Positions 25,320 to 33,680 of a DNA stretch of 64,000 nucleotides are shown here, one piece after another (position 1 is the first letter of the stretch; each line of letters starts with the position of its first letter). The stretch covers positions 62,001-126,000 of the forward strand of contig JAENXC010000004.1 in assembly GCA_016649715.1 (NCBI GenBank), given 5' to 3'. The translations under genes and the position numbers were made by a program. The notes under the pieces were generated by a model that did not search any database, had not been told where the DNA came from, and saw only the letters and a program-made list of their open reading frames with translations. Source of the stretch: Flavobacteriaceae bacterium. GTDB taxonomy: Bacteria > Bacteroidota > Bacteroidia > Flavobacteriales > Flavobacteriaceae.

Positions 25320-25913
25320 ATGGGGTGGCAGTATATATTAGTTTTTTTAGGTGCGCTATTGTTTGATATAGTTCCTTTCCCTTTCCTACCTGCATTTACG
25401 ATAATGATGTTCTTTCAGATTATTTTTGGATTGAATGTGTGGTTAGTAATTTTAATAGGAGTAGCTGGCTCGGTTTTGGGCAGATACATTCTGCTTTTAT
25501 ATGCTCCGTTATTAGCAACAAAGTATTTAAAAGAATCAAAAAATAACGACATTCAGTTTCTTGGTGCTAAAATGAAAGAGAATAAATGGAAGGGGCAGGC
25601 TATTGTACTTGCGTATTCACTATTACCCCTTCCCACTACACCGCTTTTTTTAGGCGCGGGCATTTCCAAATTAAAACCCATTTATATCATACCAGCATTT
25701 ATCATTGGCAAATTTACTAGTGATACTATTGCATTACATTTAGGTAAATACGCATCAGAAAACATTGAAAGTCTAATTGAGAACACATTCTCCTGGCAAT
25801 CAATTGCAAGCTTAGTACTGAGTTTGTTACTTCTTTTCTGTCTTTTCTTCGTAGACTGGCGAAAACTGATTCAGACAAAGAAGTTGGTGATAAACTATAG
25901 AATATGGAAGTAG
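25320..25913 (+). CDS. VTT/DedA-like small membrane protein
   Basis: A 197-residue protein with about five membrane helices. Segments AGSVLGRYILLLYAPLLATKYL and AIVLAYSLLPLPTTPLFLGAGISKLKP (residues about 100-126) resemble the VTT (SNARE-associated/DedA) fold. There, a proline-rich re-entrant loop and a G-x-x-x-G-R helix are conserved; the usual FxRF arginine of DedA is not evident. Related proteins move phospholipids between membrane leaflets. The classification is suggestive, not certain. It follows the repeat-rich gap and has no operon partner. Confidence 0.55.
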   Translation: MGWQYILVFLGALLFDIVPFPFLPAFTIMMFFQIIFGLNVWLVILIGVAGSVLGRYILLLYAPLLATKYLKESKNNDIQFLGAKMKENKWKGQAIVLAYSLLPLPTTPLFLGAGISKLKPIYIIPAFIIGKFTSDTIALHLGKYASENIESLIENTFSWQSIASLVLSLLLLFCLFFVDWRKLIQTKKLVINYRIWK

Positions 25914-26033
25914 GGAATTAGAAGTGCTATTCCAAGAGACAAGAGAGAATAGACAAGAGACGAGAGACCTTCTAGCTGTGAATTTCCCTTTAAAGTTTAC
26001 AAACTACAACATACAATCGAGACAAGCAGATTG

Positions 26034-26090
26034 CTTAACTATTTAGCCCATTCCAGTAAAAGGCTACCTATCTTTGCCGAAAATTGCTTT
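26034..26090 (+). promoter_or_regulatory. Promoter of the paired helicase operon (copy iii)
   Basis: The -7 element TATCTTTG (26069-26076) is an exact match to TAnnTTTG and is 14 bases before the ATG. The surrounding 50 bases are repeated, in decayed form, at 21026 and 25073. Confidence 0.6.
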
Positions 26091-27440
26091 ATGCCCAATA
26101 CTTTTTCCGCTTTAGGGATCAATTCCCAGTTACAACAAAGTTTAGCCGAGTTAAACATTACCGTACCCACAGACATTCAAAAAAAAACAATCCCGCTCAT
26201 CTTGACCCAAACCAAGGATGTAGTGGCCTTGGCAAAAACTGGAAGCGGGAAAACAGCAGCGTTTGGATTGCCGTTGCTGCAACTTATAGATACTAAAAAC
26301 ACCAATATAAAAGCAATAATCTTGTCGCCAACGCGGGAGCTGGGGCAACAAATACATTCCAATTTGGTTGCTTTTGCCACTCATATTCCAGAAATAAGTA
26401 TCGCTTCCCTTTGTGGCGGCATCCCCATAAAACCACAGATTGAGCGTTTAAAAAATACCACCCATATAGTGGTGGCAACCCCAGGGCGTTTGGTAGATTT
26501 AATAAACCGCAACGCTATTGATCTTAAAAATGTAGCCTATTTGATTCTGGACGAAGCTGATGAAATGGTAACTGCCCTAAAAACGGATTTGGACAGCATT
26601 ATTGCGGAAATCCCAAAAAGCAGAAGAACACTTCTGTTTACAGCTACCATGCCGGGCACCATCAAGCAACTGGTTCAAAACTATATGAGCAAGTACGTGC
26701 TCCATATAGAAGCCGACATGGAAATGATGGGCCATCAAGGCATAGACCATCAATTTATGGTGGTGGAACCTATTGAAAAACTGGAGGTATTGTTGCACTT
26801 TTTAAGTTCCAAAGAAGGGGAGCGGGGTATTATTTTCTGCAAAACAAAGGCAGCCGTCAACAAATTAGCGAAGAATCTGGCTATCAATAAATTCTCTTCC
26901 GGTGCCATCCACGGCAGCCTGACCCAAGCTATCCGCGACCGTGTGATGGGGCAGTTTCGGGAAGGGAATATTGATATACTTGTGGCCACAGACCTTGCCG
27001 CGAGAGGTTTGGACGTTAAGGAAATCAGTTATGTTATAAATTACCATTTGCCAGATACTTACGAAACCTACGTACACCGAAGTGGCCGAACGGCTAGGGC
27101 AGGGGCAACGGGACTTTCAATAACCATATTGCAACAAGAGGAAGTTTTTGAGATCCCAGAGTTTGAAGAAGAACTGGGAATAGTTTTTACGGAAATGAAA
27201 AAGCCGGACGCACAAAGCACTGAGGAAAATAATACCTTGTTATGGGCGAAGAAAATCTTTAAAACAAAACCCAACAGGACCATTTCAGCCGAGTTTAAGG
27301 AAAAAATTAGCACAGTATTCCACCATTTAACCAAGGAAGAGTTGATAGATAAAATACTCGCCCATCAATTGGCGCAAACCGCTGTTGCGCCTCCAAAAGT
27401 TGAAATGCCAGCAAAGCAAACAAAGAAAAAGAAGAAATAA
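26091..27440 (+). CDS. DEAD-box RNA helicase (RhlE-like core)
   Basis: The start is taken at the ATG giving MPNTFSALGINSQLQQSLAE, which begins the Q motif region; an upstream in-frame ATG lies inside the promoter. The product is 449 residues with Walker A AKTGSGKT, motif II LDEADEM, motif III TATM, and motif VI HRSGRTARAG. The C-terminal extension ends in a lysine-rich tail (AKQTKKKKK), probably for RNA binding. It unwinds RNA duplexes, probably in ribosome assembly or at low temperature. Its stop codon overlaps the start of a second helicase gene (TAATG), so the two are translated together. Confidence 0.92.
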   Translation: MPNTFSALGINSQLQQSLAELNITVPTDIQKKTIPLILTQTKDVVALAKTGSGKTAAFGLPLLQLIDTKNTNIKAIILSPTRELGQQIHSNLVAFATHIPEISIASLCGGIPIKPQIERLKNTTHIVVATPGRLVDLINRNAIDLKNVAYLILDEADEMVTALKTDLDSIIAEIPKSRRTLLFTATMPGTIKQLVQNYMSKYVLHIEADMEMMGHQGIDHQFMVVEPIEKLEVLLHFLSSKEGERGIIFCKTKAAVNKLAKNLAINKFSSGAIHGSLTQAIRDRVMGQFREGNIDILVATDLAARGLDVKEISYVINYHLPDTYETYVHRSGRTARAGATGLSITILQQEEVFEIPEFEEELGIVFTEMKKPDAQSTEENNTLLWAKKIFKTKPNRTISAEFKEKISTVFHHLTKEELIDKILAHQLAQTAVAPPKVEMPAKQTKKKKK

Positions 27441-28753
27441 TGGCAAACGAAATAAAGGACCGACAGGATATACTAGCAAAGCTAAACATAGAGGCCTTAA
27501 ACCCCATGCAGGAGGAAGCCATTGCCGTAATTGAAAAAACGGCGAATACCATCCTATTATCCCCAACGGGAACCGGAAAAACCTTGGCGTTTCTATTGCC
27601 AATTCTTAAAAATTTAGATGCTGATAATACTGAAGTACAGGCTTTAATTGTGGTGCCCACCCGCGAGCTCGCCATTCAGATTGAACAAGTGGTTCGCAAT
27701 ATGGGGTCGGGCTTTAAGGTGAATGCGGTTTATGGGGGTAGAGCCAAAAGCAAGGACAAGATAGAATTGAAACATATGCCCGCTATTTTAGTAGGCACAC
27801 CGGGAAGGATTTTGGATCACTTTGACGATGGTCGATTTTCAAAAGCGAGCATCAACACTTTAGTACTTGATGAATATGACAAGTCGCTAGAGATAGGTTT
27901 TGAAAGTGAAATGAGCGAAATACTCAGTGCATTGCCTGCTGTGAGCAAGCGCATATTAACATCTGCCACACAAGGAGTTGGAATTCCAAAGTTTGTGAAA
28001 TTGGACAAGCCAGCGGTATTGGATTACTTATCTGAAAAGATAGATCCTAAACTCGCCATCAAAACGGTAATTTCTCCCGATAAAGACAAATTGGGAACCT
28101 TGCTTCAGCTTTTGCGTTACCTTGGAAATCAACCCGGAATTATATTTTGCAACTTTAGGGACAGCATTGAAATGGTCAGCGATTTTCTGAATGAAAACAA
28201 GATAAGTCACACTTGCTTTTCGGGCGGAATGGAGCAGAAAGACAGGGAACGGGCGCTTATAAAATTCAGAAATGGCACCAGCCGGATATTGGTAGCCACA
28301 GATCTTGCCGCCAGAGGAATTGACATTCCCGAATTAAAATTCATCATCCATTATGAATTGCCACATTCTTCCGTAGAATTTACCCATAGAAACGGCAGAA
28401 CGGCAAGGGTGAACGAAAAAGGAACGGCTTATGTACTGAAATGGAAAAACCAACTATTACCAGAATTTATTGAAAAAACAGAACCCATTGAAATTCCCCA
28501 AACAGCAACTAAAGTAACAGAATTATGGGAAACGCTCTTTATTTCGGGCGGAAGGAAAGACAAAATCTCCAAAGGCGATATTGCCGGACTGTTTATAAAA
28601 CAGGGAAATATAACCAATGAACAATTGGGCGCCATAGAGTTAAAACAGGATTGCGCGTTTGTGGCTGTGCCGTTGGCACTTGCAAATGGACTAGTAAGTA
28701 AGCTGAACAACAGTCGTCTTAAGAAGAAAAAGGTTCGGATATATATTCTTTAA
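27440..28753 (+). CDS. DEAD-box helicase with motif II variant DEYD
   Basis: A 437-residue helicase translationally coupled to the preceding one by a one-base stop/start overlap (TAATG). Motifs: LSPTGTGKTLAFLLP (Walker A), TPGRILDHF (Ib), VLDEYDKSLEIGF (II), SAT (III), RILVATDLAARGIDIPEL (V) and FTHRNGRTARV (VI). Motif II is DEYD and motif VI has HRNGRTAR instead of HRIGRTGR, marking a Bacteroidota-typical branch. A short C-terminal domain (GDIAGLFIKQGNITNEQLGAI) resembles the DbpA/CsdA RNA-binding domain. It may bind a specific rRNA element. The two helicases could act in one step of ribosome maturation. Confidence 0.9.
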   Translation: MANEIKDRQDILAKLNIEALNPMQEEAIAVIEKTANTILLSPTGTGKTLAFLLPILKNLDADNTEVQALIVVPTRELAIQIEQVVRNMGSGFKVNAVYGGRAKSKDKIELKHMPAILVGTPGRILDHFDDGRFSKASINTLVLDEYDKSLEIGFESEMSEILSALPAVSKRILTSATQGVGIPKFVKLDKPAVLDYLSEKIDPKLAIKTVISPDKDKLGTLLQLLRYLGNQPGIIFCNFRDSIEMVSDFLNENKISHTCFSGGMEQKDRERALIKFRNGTSRILVATDLAARGIDIPELKFIIHYELPHSSVEFTHRNGRTARVNEKGTAYVLKWKNQLLPEFIEKTEPIEIPQTATKVTELWETLFISGGRKDKISKGDIAGLFIKQGNITNEQLGAIELKQDCAFVAVPLALANGLVSKLNNSRLKKKKVRIYIL

Positions 28754-29105
28754 CTTAAGGCCTTTCTTATTTATTTATATGAAAATCAATTCTTTAACAT
28801 ATAAAAGGGAAGAGGCCAGTTAAATTAGCCTACATTTACCCCATAAATGATTTAGGCAGCTTATCTTTTTTTAATTTCTTCCGAATTTTAATTAATCCTT
28901 CGCTTTCTACCATACTTTAACAGTCGTAGTACATTAGGCGTTTTATGGTAAAGACCAATAGGCTTTCTGTAACAATCTCCTCAGAAGTTGGTAAAACAAA
29001 TCATCTCAGCCCAAAACAGGCAAACAACACATTTTAATTTAAAAAACAGAAACAATGTTAAAACGATTTATAAATAAATTAATGAATATTAAAAAGATAG
29101 AAGTA
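28754..29105 (+). promoter_or_regulatory. Long leader region upstream of the cold-shock gene
   Basis: A gap of 352 bases with no gene of its own. It is AT-rich (poly-T and ATTAA stretches near 28866-28900). A short in-frame extension of the cold-shock protein begins at 29055. Cold-shock genes of many bacteria have long 5' leaders that change structure on cooling; that this region does so is inference from its position and length. No terminator for the helicase pair was recognised. Confidence 0.35.
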
Positions 29106-29297
29106 ATGAAAGAAGGTACAGTAAAATTTTTCAATGAAGCCAAAGGTTTTGGTTTCATAAAAATAAAAGACACAGATCAAGACATTTTTGTCCATTCAAC
29201 CAATCTTATTGACAACATCCGTGAGGATGATAAAGTTCAGTTTGATGTGGAGCAAGGAGAAAAAGGTCTTAGCGCGGTAAAAGTAAGATTACTATAA
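29106..29297 (+). CDS. Cold-shock protein (CspA family)
   Basis: A 63-residue single-domain cold-shock protein. MKEGTVKFFNEAKGFGFIKI carries RNP1 (KGFGFI) and DIFVHS is RNP2. These aromatic residues bind single-stranded RNA and DNA and keep RNA unstructured, mainly at low temperature. The ATG chosen begins the conserved domain. An upstream in-frame ATG would add 17 residues (MLKRFINKLMNIKKIEV), which is unusual for this family. It sits between RNA helicase genes and an ice-binding protein gene, which suggests a cold-adaptation neighbourhood. Confidence 0.88.
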   Translation: MKEGTVKFFNEAKGFGFIKIKDTDQDIFVHSTNLIDNIREDDKVQFDVEQGEKGLSAVKVRLL

Positions 29298-29316
29298 CAC
29301 GCTTAACGCTTACAAG

Positions 29317-29348
29317 AAAAAAACCATCTTAACGGATGGTTTTTTTTT
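29317..29348 (+). terminator. Terminator of the cold-shock gene
   Basis: AAAAAACCATC/GATGGTTTTTTTTT around a TTAACG loop, ending in a long T-run. Confidence 0.88.
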
Positions 29349-29463
29349 GGCATACCAAAACGCATTCACTACAAAAAAAATCACAAGAGAAAGGATCGCT
29401 AAAATATGGGAACGATTTAACTTAAGGAAAGCAGTAATTAACATTTAAGGGGTTTCGAAAGCC

Positions 29464-29471
29464 TATCTTTC
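29464..29471 (+). promoter_or_regulatory. Candidate -7 element of the ice-binding protein gene
   Basis: TATCTTTC (followed by G) lies 40 bases before the start codon and differs from TAnnTTTG only in the last base. The leader after it is about 40 bases. Confidence 0.4.
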
Positions 29472-29510
29472 GCCTGTGATAATTTTTCACACTCATCAAA
29501 ACCTACACAT

Positions 29511-30911
29511 ATGAAAATCAAAAATCTATTACCTGCCTTTGCATTAGCATTGGTTATTTTATTTACAGCTTGTTCAGACGATGAAACCTCTGATACAAAT
29601 ATTCCCCCAACAGTAAACTCTACCAGTCCGGCAAATAATGCCATTGAAGTGCCCCGTAATAAAGTTATTACAATAGAGTTTAGTGAGGCTATGGATCCTA
29701 CGACCATCAATGCCACATCCTTTAGTTTAACGGACGGTGAAAACAATGTAAGCGGAGATGTCAGTTTTTCAGGCACAACTGCAAGTTTCACTCCTACAAT
29801 TTTTTTGGAACCTTCCGCCAATTATACGGCAACGTTAACAGCCGGTGCTAAAGATTTGGAAGGAAAGCCAATTGAATCAAATTTTGTATGGAGTTTTTCT
29901 ACAGGGATTTTAACTGAGACAGACGTCGTTGCACCTACAGTGATCTTAACCGATCCAGCTGATAACGATATTGACGTTGCAAGAAATAAAGTTATTTCTG
30001 TAAACTTCAGTGAAACTATGGACCCATCATCTATTAATGGGCAAACTTTTTACTTAAAACAAGGAGATGTTACTTTGGAAGGAAACGTTTCGTACTCAGG
30101 AACTACGGCAAAGTTTATTTCAAGAACACTGCTAGCTCCTGAAACTCGCTACACAGTAACAGTAACTACGGGAGTAACAGACGTAGCCGGAAATGCCCTT
30201 GAAGCTAACACCGAATTAGGTTTTAAAACAAGCGTCGGCGAAGCTGGTTTAACGGTTGTTGATCTTGGTGATGCGGGAAATTATGTAATTCTAGCAAAAA
30301 CTGCTATCAACAACGTTCCAACTTCTACTATTACAGGTCACTTAGGATTAAGCCCTGCAGCTACATCGTATATCACCGGATTAGCCTTAACAGATTTTAC
30401 AGGTTTTGCAACCTCTGCTCAGGTAACTGGAAAAGTATATGCAGCCGATATGGCAGCCCCAACCCCAATAAATTTAACCACAGCGGTTGAAAATATGATC
30501 ACAGCATACAATGATGCCGCTGGACGTCCTACGCCCGATTTTGTTGAACTTGGAGCAGGAAATATTGGTGGACTAACATTAACTACAGGACTTTACAAAT
30601 GGACCAATACTGTAATAATGCCTACTGATGTAACTATTTCGGGAACTGCAGACGATGTATGGATCTTCCAAATTGCTGGAGATCTAACTATGAGCTCTGC
30701 TGTAAACATAACTTTAGAAGGTGGAGCAAAAGCTTCGAACATTTTCTGGCAAGTAGCTGGGGAAGCAACCCTTGGAACTACTTCCCATTTTGAAGGTGTT
30801 ATCTTGTCAAGGACAGGTATAACCTTACAAACAGGTGCTTCATTAAACGGAAGAGCCTTAGCGCAAACTGCAGTAATCCTTGACGGAAATATCGTGGTAC
30901 AACCGAAATAA
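29511..30911 (+). CDS. DUF3494 ice-binding protein with two Ig-like domains, lipoprotein
   Basis: A 466-residue lipoprotein (signal peptide with lipobox FTAC, cysteine 21). Two SbsA-type Ig-like domains follow (about residues 31-132 and 138-239); each opens with PPTVNSTSPANN- or APTVILTDPADN-like motifs and contains RNKVI..(E/N)FSE.MDP. The C-terminal DUF3494 domain (about 245-466) has DLGDAGNYVILAKTAINNVP, GHLGLSPAA, LTTGLYKW and VWIFQIAGDLTMSSAVNITL, all typical of bacterial ice-binding proteins with an irregular beta-solenoid. Such domains bind ice crystals and inhibit recrystallisation or attach cells to ice. The Ig domains probably act as a stalk on the cell surface. Ice binding itself is inferred from the family; some DUF3494 proteins are untested. 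Confidence 0.9.
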   Translation: MKIKNLLPAFALALVILFTACSDDETSDTNIPPTVNSTSPANNAIEVPRNKVITIEFSEAMDPTTINATSFSLTDGENNVSGDVSFSGTTASFTPTIFLEPSANYTATLTAGAKDLEGKPIESNFVWSFSTGILTETDVVAPTVILTDPADNDIDVARNKVISVNFSETMDPSSINGQTFYLKQGDVTLEGNVSYSGTTAKFISRTLLAPETRYTVTVTTGVTDVAGNALEANTELGFKTSVGEAGLTVVDLGDAGNYVILAKTAINNVPTSTITGHLGLSPAATSYITGLALTDFTGFATSAQVTGKVYAADMAAPTPINLTTAVENMITAYNDAAGRPTPDFVELGAGNIGGLTLTTGLYKWTNTVIMPTDVTISGTADDVWIFQIAGDLTMSSAVNITLEGGAKASNIFWQVAGEATLGTTSHFEGVILSRTGITLQTGASLNGRALAQTAVILDGNIVVQPK

Positions 30912-30937
30912 AGTATAGTTTAAAATAATAGTAAAAG

Positions 30938-30966
30938 AGGTGTCCCATAGGACGCCTTTTTTTTTC
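30938..30966 (+). terminator. Terminator of the ice-binding protein gene
   Basis: AGGTGTCC/GGACGCCT with a CATA loop (one G-T pair) and a long T-run. Confidence 0.85.
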
Positions 30967-31169
30967 TTATTTTAAAAGCATAATTCCTTTGCTAACGACT
31001 ATTAAGAATAAACCTATTACGATATAGCTTTAGTAGAATTAGTGAAGCCAGCCTAAATGCGTTGTCAAGTACAGCGTATTTTTGTTTCAAATATATTCAA
31101 ATCGCTGGACGCATACCTAACACGCGATTATTATGATTATAAAAACCACTTTTTCCTCAATATAAAACA

Positions 31170-31177
31170 CTACTTTC
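31170..31177 (+). promoter_or_regulatory. -7 element of the KTSC/J-domain gene
   Basis: TACTTTCG differs from TAnnTTTG at a single position and lies 23 bases before the ATG. Confidence 0.4.
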
Positions 31178-31200
31178 GCGGCCGCTAAAGAAATAAGCTT

Positions 31201-31650
31201 ATGAAACGCATCAACGAATACAAAAAACTTTTTGGGGTTGAAAAGGAATTAGAATTAAAAGCCTTAAAAACCAGTTACCGAAATTTAGTAAAAGAGTGGC
31301 ACCCAGACAAGTTCCAAGACGGAGACGCCATGCGTGAAGAAGCCGAAGTGAACAGCCGCAAGATTATAGATGGGTATCACTTTCTGGTGAGCATTGCCCC
31401 AGAAACCAAAACCGCGAACCTTGAAGAATACACAGAAACCATCACGAACTCCGGTATTGCCGATTTTCAGCATAAAGGAATGCTCTTAGAGATTACCTAT
31501 TTAGATGGTAACACCTATGAATACTTTGGCGTTAGCAGACAGCTATACATAAAAATGGTAAACAGCGATAAACTGAACCGTTTTGCAAAGCGCACTATTT
31601 ATCCCAATTATCTGTACAGAAAATCAAAACGCACTCTGGAAAATGCTTAA
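31201..31650 (+). CDS. J-domain plus KTSC-domain protein
   Basis: A 149-residue protein with an N-terminal J-domain (residues 3-60, YKKLFGVEKELELKALKTSY, then the invariant HPD at about 38-40). The C-terminal KTSC domain (about 85-149) contains FQHKGMLLEITYLDGNTYEYFGV and ends with Y-KSKR. The J-domain should stimulate DnaK ATPase. KTSC domains occur in lysyl-tRNA synthetases and small proteins and may bind nucleic acid. The combination is known from Bacteroidota. A single-gene transcript is likely. The client proteins are unknown. Confidence 0.87.
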   Translation: MKRINEYKKLFGVEKELELKALKTSYRNLVKEWHPDKFQDGDAMREEAEVNSRKIIDGYHFLVSIAPETKTANLEEYTETITNSGIADFQHKGMLLEITYLDGNTYEYFGVSRQLYIKMVNSDKLNRFAKRTIYPNYLYRKSKRTLENA

Positions 31651-31702
31651 TAGAGACTTTAAGCGGTAATCCAACGCTTTCCTTTTTACAATCAAACCTA
31701 AA

Positions 31703-32137
31703 TTATCCTATCCAACCATTGCGCGCAGCACCTTTGCTGTAGAAATATTCAAAAATAGCAATGGCAATAACAATTAGCGGCATAATAATCGCCTTTGGCC
31801 CCATAACGCCAACGAGATCCATTCCGAATATCCAATAGCCCATCTGTATTAATATGCATAGCAGTGAAATACCGAAAAGGGCAACGGCCAGTTTTTTGCG
31901 CATCAATAACAATACACTTGCCAGCACACCGCCAAATACGGCTATCGCATAAACATACATGCCCCAAGTGGGTGCGTTGTTCATCATTTCAACTTGTTCG
32001 GGCGGAAGCGTGGCTTTTATTTCTTCGGTCATTAAACAGTGTTCGGATACCCAGAAAAATACACCAATAAGGTTCCATAAAAGTGCGAGCACGCCGATAA
32101 TCCAAAACGCCGTGTTTGGTTTTGTTGTTGCATTCAT
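31703..32137 (-). CDS. Four-helix membrane protein of unknown function
   Basis: A 144-residue protein with four hydrophobic helices at about residues 10-30, 58-80, 85-102 and 115-133, with a conserved-looking AFWIIGVLALLWNLIGVFFW at the front and NNAPTWGMYVYAIAVFGGV in the middle. Similar small membrane proteins are widespread in Flavobacteriaceae and sometimes carry the label 'sugar transporter', which the sequence does not justify. It is read divergently from the DUF2461 gene. Confidence 0.65.
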   Translation of the reverse strand: MNATTKPNTAFWIIGVLALLWNLIGVFFWVSEHCLMTEEIKATLPPEQVEMMNNAPTWGMYVYAIAVFGGVLASVLLLMRKKLAVALFGISLLCILIQMGYWIFGMDLVGVMGPKAIIMPLIVIAIAIFEYFYSKGAARNGWIG

Positions 32138-32266
32138 ATTTATTTGGTTCTAAGGTTGTTGCCATAAATATAAGTAATTTTATTTATTCTATACATTACT
32201 AATTGTTTATTACACATTATTCATTACTAAATGTTCATTGTATATTTACTATCCAAAAAAATAAAG

Positions 32267-32956
32267 ATGAGCCCAACCATTCCCAAAGCAGCCTTTGACT
32301 TTCTGTTAAAACTAAAAATGAACAACAACCGCGACTGGATGCAGGAGCATAAAAAGGAATATTTGGCCAATGAAATAGCTTTGAAAGAATTCTATACTGC
32401 GGTAGAAAAGGGTTTGAATGAAACCGATGAAATAGCCAAAACCAAAATATTCCGAATAAACCGCGACATCCGTTTCAGCAATAATAAAACGCCCTATAAC
32501 GTGCACCGCAGTGCGAGTTTCAGTAGGGCAGGAGCCCAGCGGCGGGGCGGCTATTACCTGCGTTTGGAATCAGGAAACAGCTATATGGCCGGGGGTTTCT
32601 TTGAACCCAATCCATCAGATTTATTGCGAATCCGCAAAGAATTTGAAATGGACAGTTCAGAAATACGGGAGATTTTAGCACAAAAAGACTTTAAAAAAGC
32701 CTTCGGAGATTTCGATCAGGAATACGCTGTAAAGACTGCCCCAAAAGGTTTCAGCAAAGAAGACCAAAATATAGATTTAATACGGCTTAAAAGCTATTTC
32801 GTAAACCATCGCTTCACCGACAAAGAAGTTTTTGCGGCCGATTTTATGGATAACTTAATTCACCATTACCGACTGCTCCGCCCATTCTTCAACTATATGA
32901 GCGATGTTTTGACCACCGATCTGAATGGGGAATCCATTTTAGAGGGTAGTTTTTAG
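32267..32956 (+). CDS. DUF2461 domain-containing protein
   Basis: The start is set at the ATG giving MSPTIPKAAFDFLLKLKMNN; an earlier in-frame ATG would add 12 hydrophobic, non-conserved residues. The 229-residue product has the DUF2461 signature FLLKLKMNNNRDWMQEHKKEY and IFRINRDIRFSNNKTPY (about residues 60-76). It continues with GYYLRLESGNSYMAGGFFEP and a conserved C-terminal RLKSYF. The family is widespread, cytoplasmic and of unknown biochemical role. Confidence 0.87.
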   Translation: MSPTIPKAAFDFLLKLKMNNNRDWMQEHKKEYLANEIALKEFYTAVEKGLNETDEIAKTKIFRINRDIRFSNNKTPYNVHRSASFSRAGAQRRGGYYLRLESGNSYMAGGFFEPNPSDLLRIRKEFEMDSSEIREILAQKDFKKAFGDFDQEYAVKTAPKGFSKEDQNIDLIRLKSYFVNHRFTDKEVFAADFMDNLIHHYRLLRPFFNYMSDVLTTDLNGESILEGSF

Positions 32957-33044
32957 TGGGTAGAGGGTAGTAATGAGACGGTAGTGGTCGGAAAGGATAT
33001 TTCTAGTGCATAAATTTTCGAAAAAAAAATTAAAAGGGGGCATC

Positions 33045-33075
33045 TTGCTCTACCCTCTACCCTCTACCCACTAAA
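33045..33075. repeat. TCTACCC tandem repeat downstream of the DUF2461 gene
   Basis: TCTACCCTCTACCCTCTACCC is present, and its reverse complement GGGTAGAGGGTAG appears about 90 bases upstream at 32958-32970, so the two could pair to form a hairpin. It resembles the simple repeats elsewhere in the window. Confidence 0.55.
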
Positions 33076-33087
33076 GTCTACCAACTA

Positions 33088-33492
33088 TCAAGCAAAATCA
33101 TACTCCAAAAGCTGAATATTGCTTTTAAGCCGTTCCTTCACAATATCCATCATCCGTTTATTGAGGTCGGAGGAATTTTGAATATAGATTTCAAACTCTT
33201 CCAAAGTAAATTGTCCAATGATGATTCCTTTCAGCGAGTTCCGGAACTTCATATCCTTGTGGATGGCGTTTTCAATGTAATCCAGTCTTTTTTCAATAGT
33301 AAGGTCGTAAAAAACATTTTTATGCTTCGCCACATAATTCCTGAAAACCGCCAGCAACAGATCATTTTGAAGTTTGGCCACAGGCCGCAAGGCCCTGTTT
33401 TGAAAACATTCGTCAGGAGTCATGTTGGGAGTGATTTTAGCGGAAGGAATTTCGGGGCGCATACAGAGCAGTAAACTATCTCGTGTTTCCAT
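33088..33492 (-). CDS. Conserved hypothetical protein, 134 residues
   Basis: The ATG chosen gives METRDSLLLCMRPEIPSAKI. The frame continues upstream, but the added 18 residues are highly basic and look non-coding. The protein is soluble and helical, with DECFQNRALRPVAKLQNDLLLAVFRNYVAKHK in the front half and KGIIIGQFTLEEFEIYIQN in the second half. I recognise the type as a conserved flavobacterial protein, sometimes labelled glyoxalase, but I see no glyoxalase metal ligands, so the function is unknown. Confidence 0.6.
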   Translation of the reverse strand: METRDSLLLCMRPEIPSAKITPNMTPDECFQNRALRPVAKLQNDLLLAVFRNYVAKHKNVFYDLTIEKRLDYIENAIHKDMKFRNSLKGIIIGQFTLEEFEIYIQNSSDLNKRMMDIVKERLKSNIQLLEYDFA

Positions 33493-33599
33493 TGTATGGT
33501 TTTTTCTAAAATTAAAAATTATAGAGCGCTTTTTCTGCGATTGCACAATTAGTTATAAACGTTCTTTTCAACAATGCGAAGGAATGTTGCTATCTTTGA

Positions 33600-33665
33600 A
33601 AAGTAACTCAGAACTCTGTGCCTTCGTGGTGAAAAAACCACAGAGGCACGGATGACACGGAGGAA
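33600..33665. repeat. ACCACAGAGGCACGG-type inverted repeat
   Basis: ACTCTGTGCCTTCGTGGT and ACCACAGAGGCACGGATG face each other just before the nnr start codon. A related pair lies in the gap at 24920-25025. It is a dispersed repeat type common in environmental bacteria. Confidence 0.55.
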
Positions 33666-33680
33666 AAGAAAAAGCTTGTT

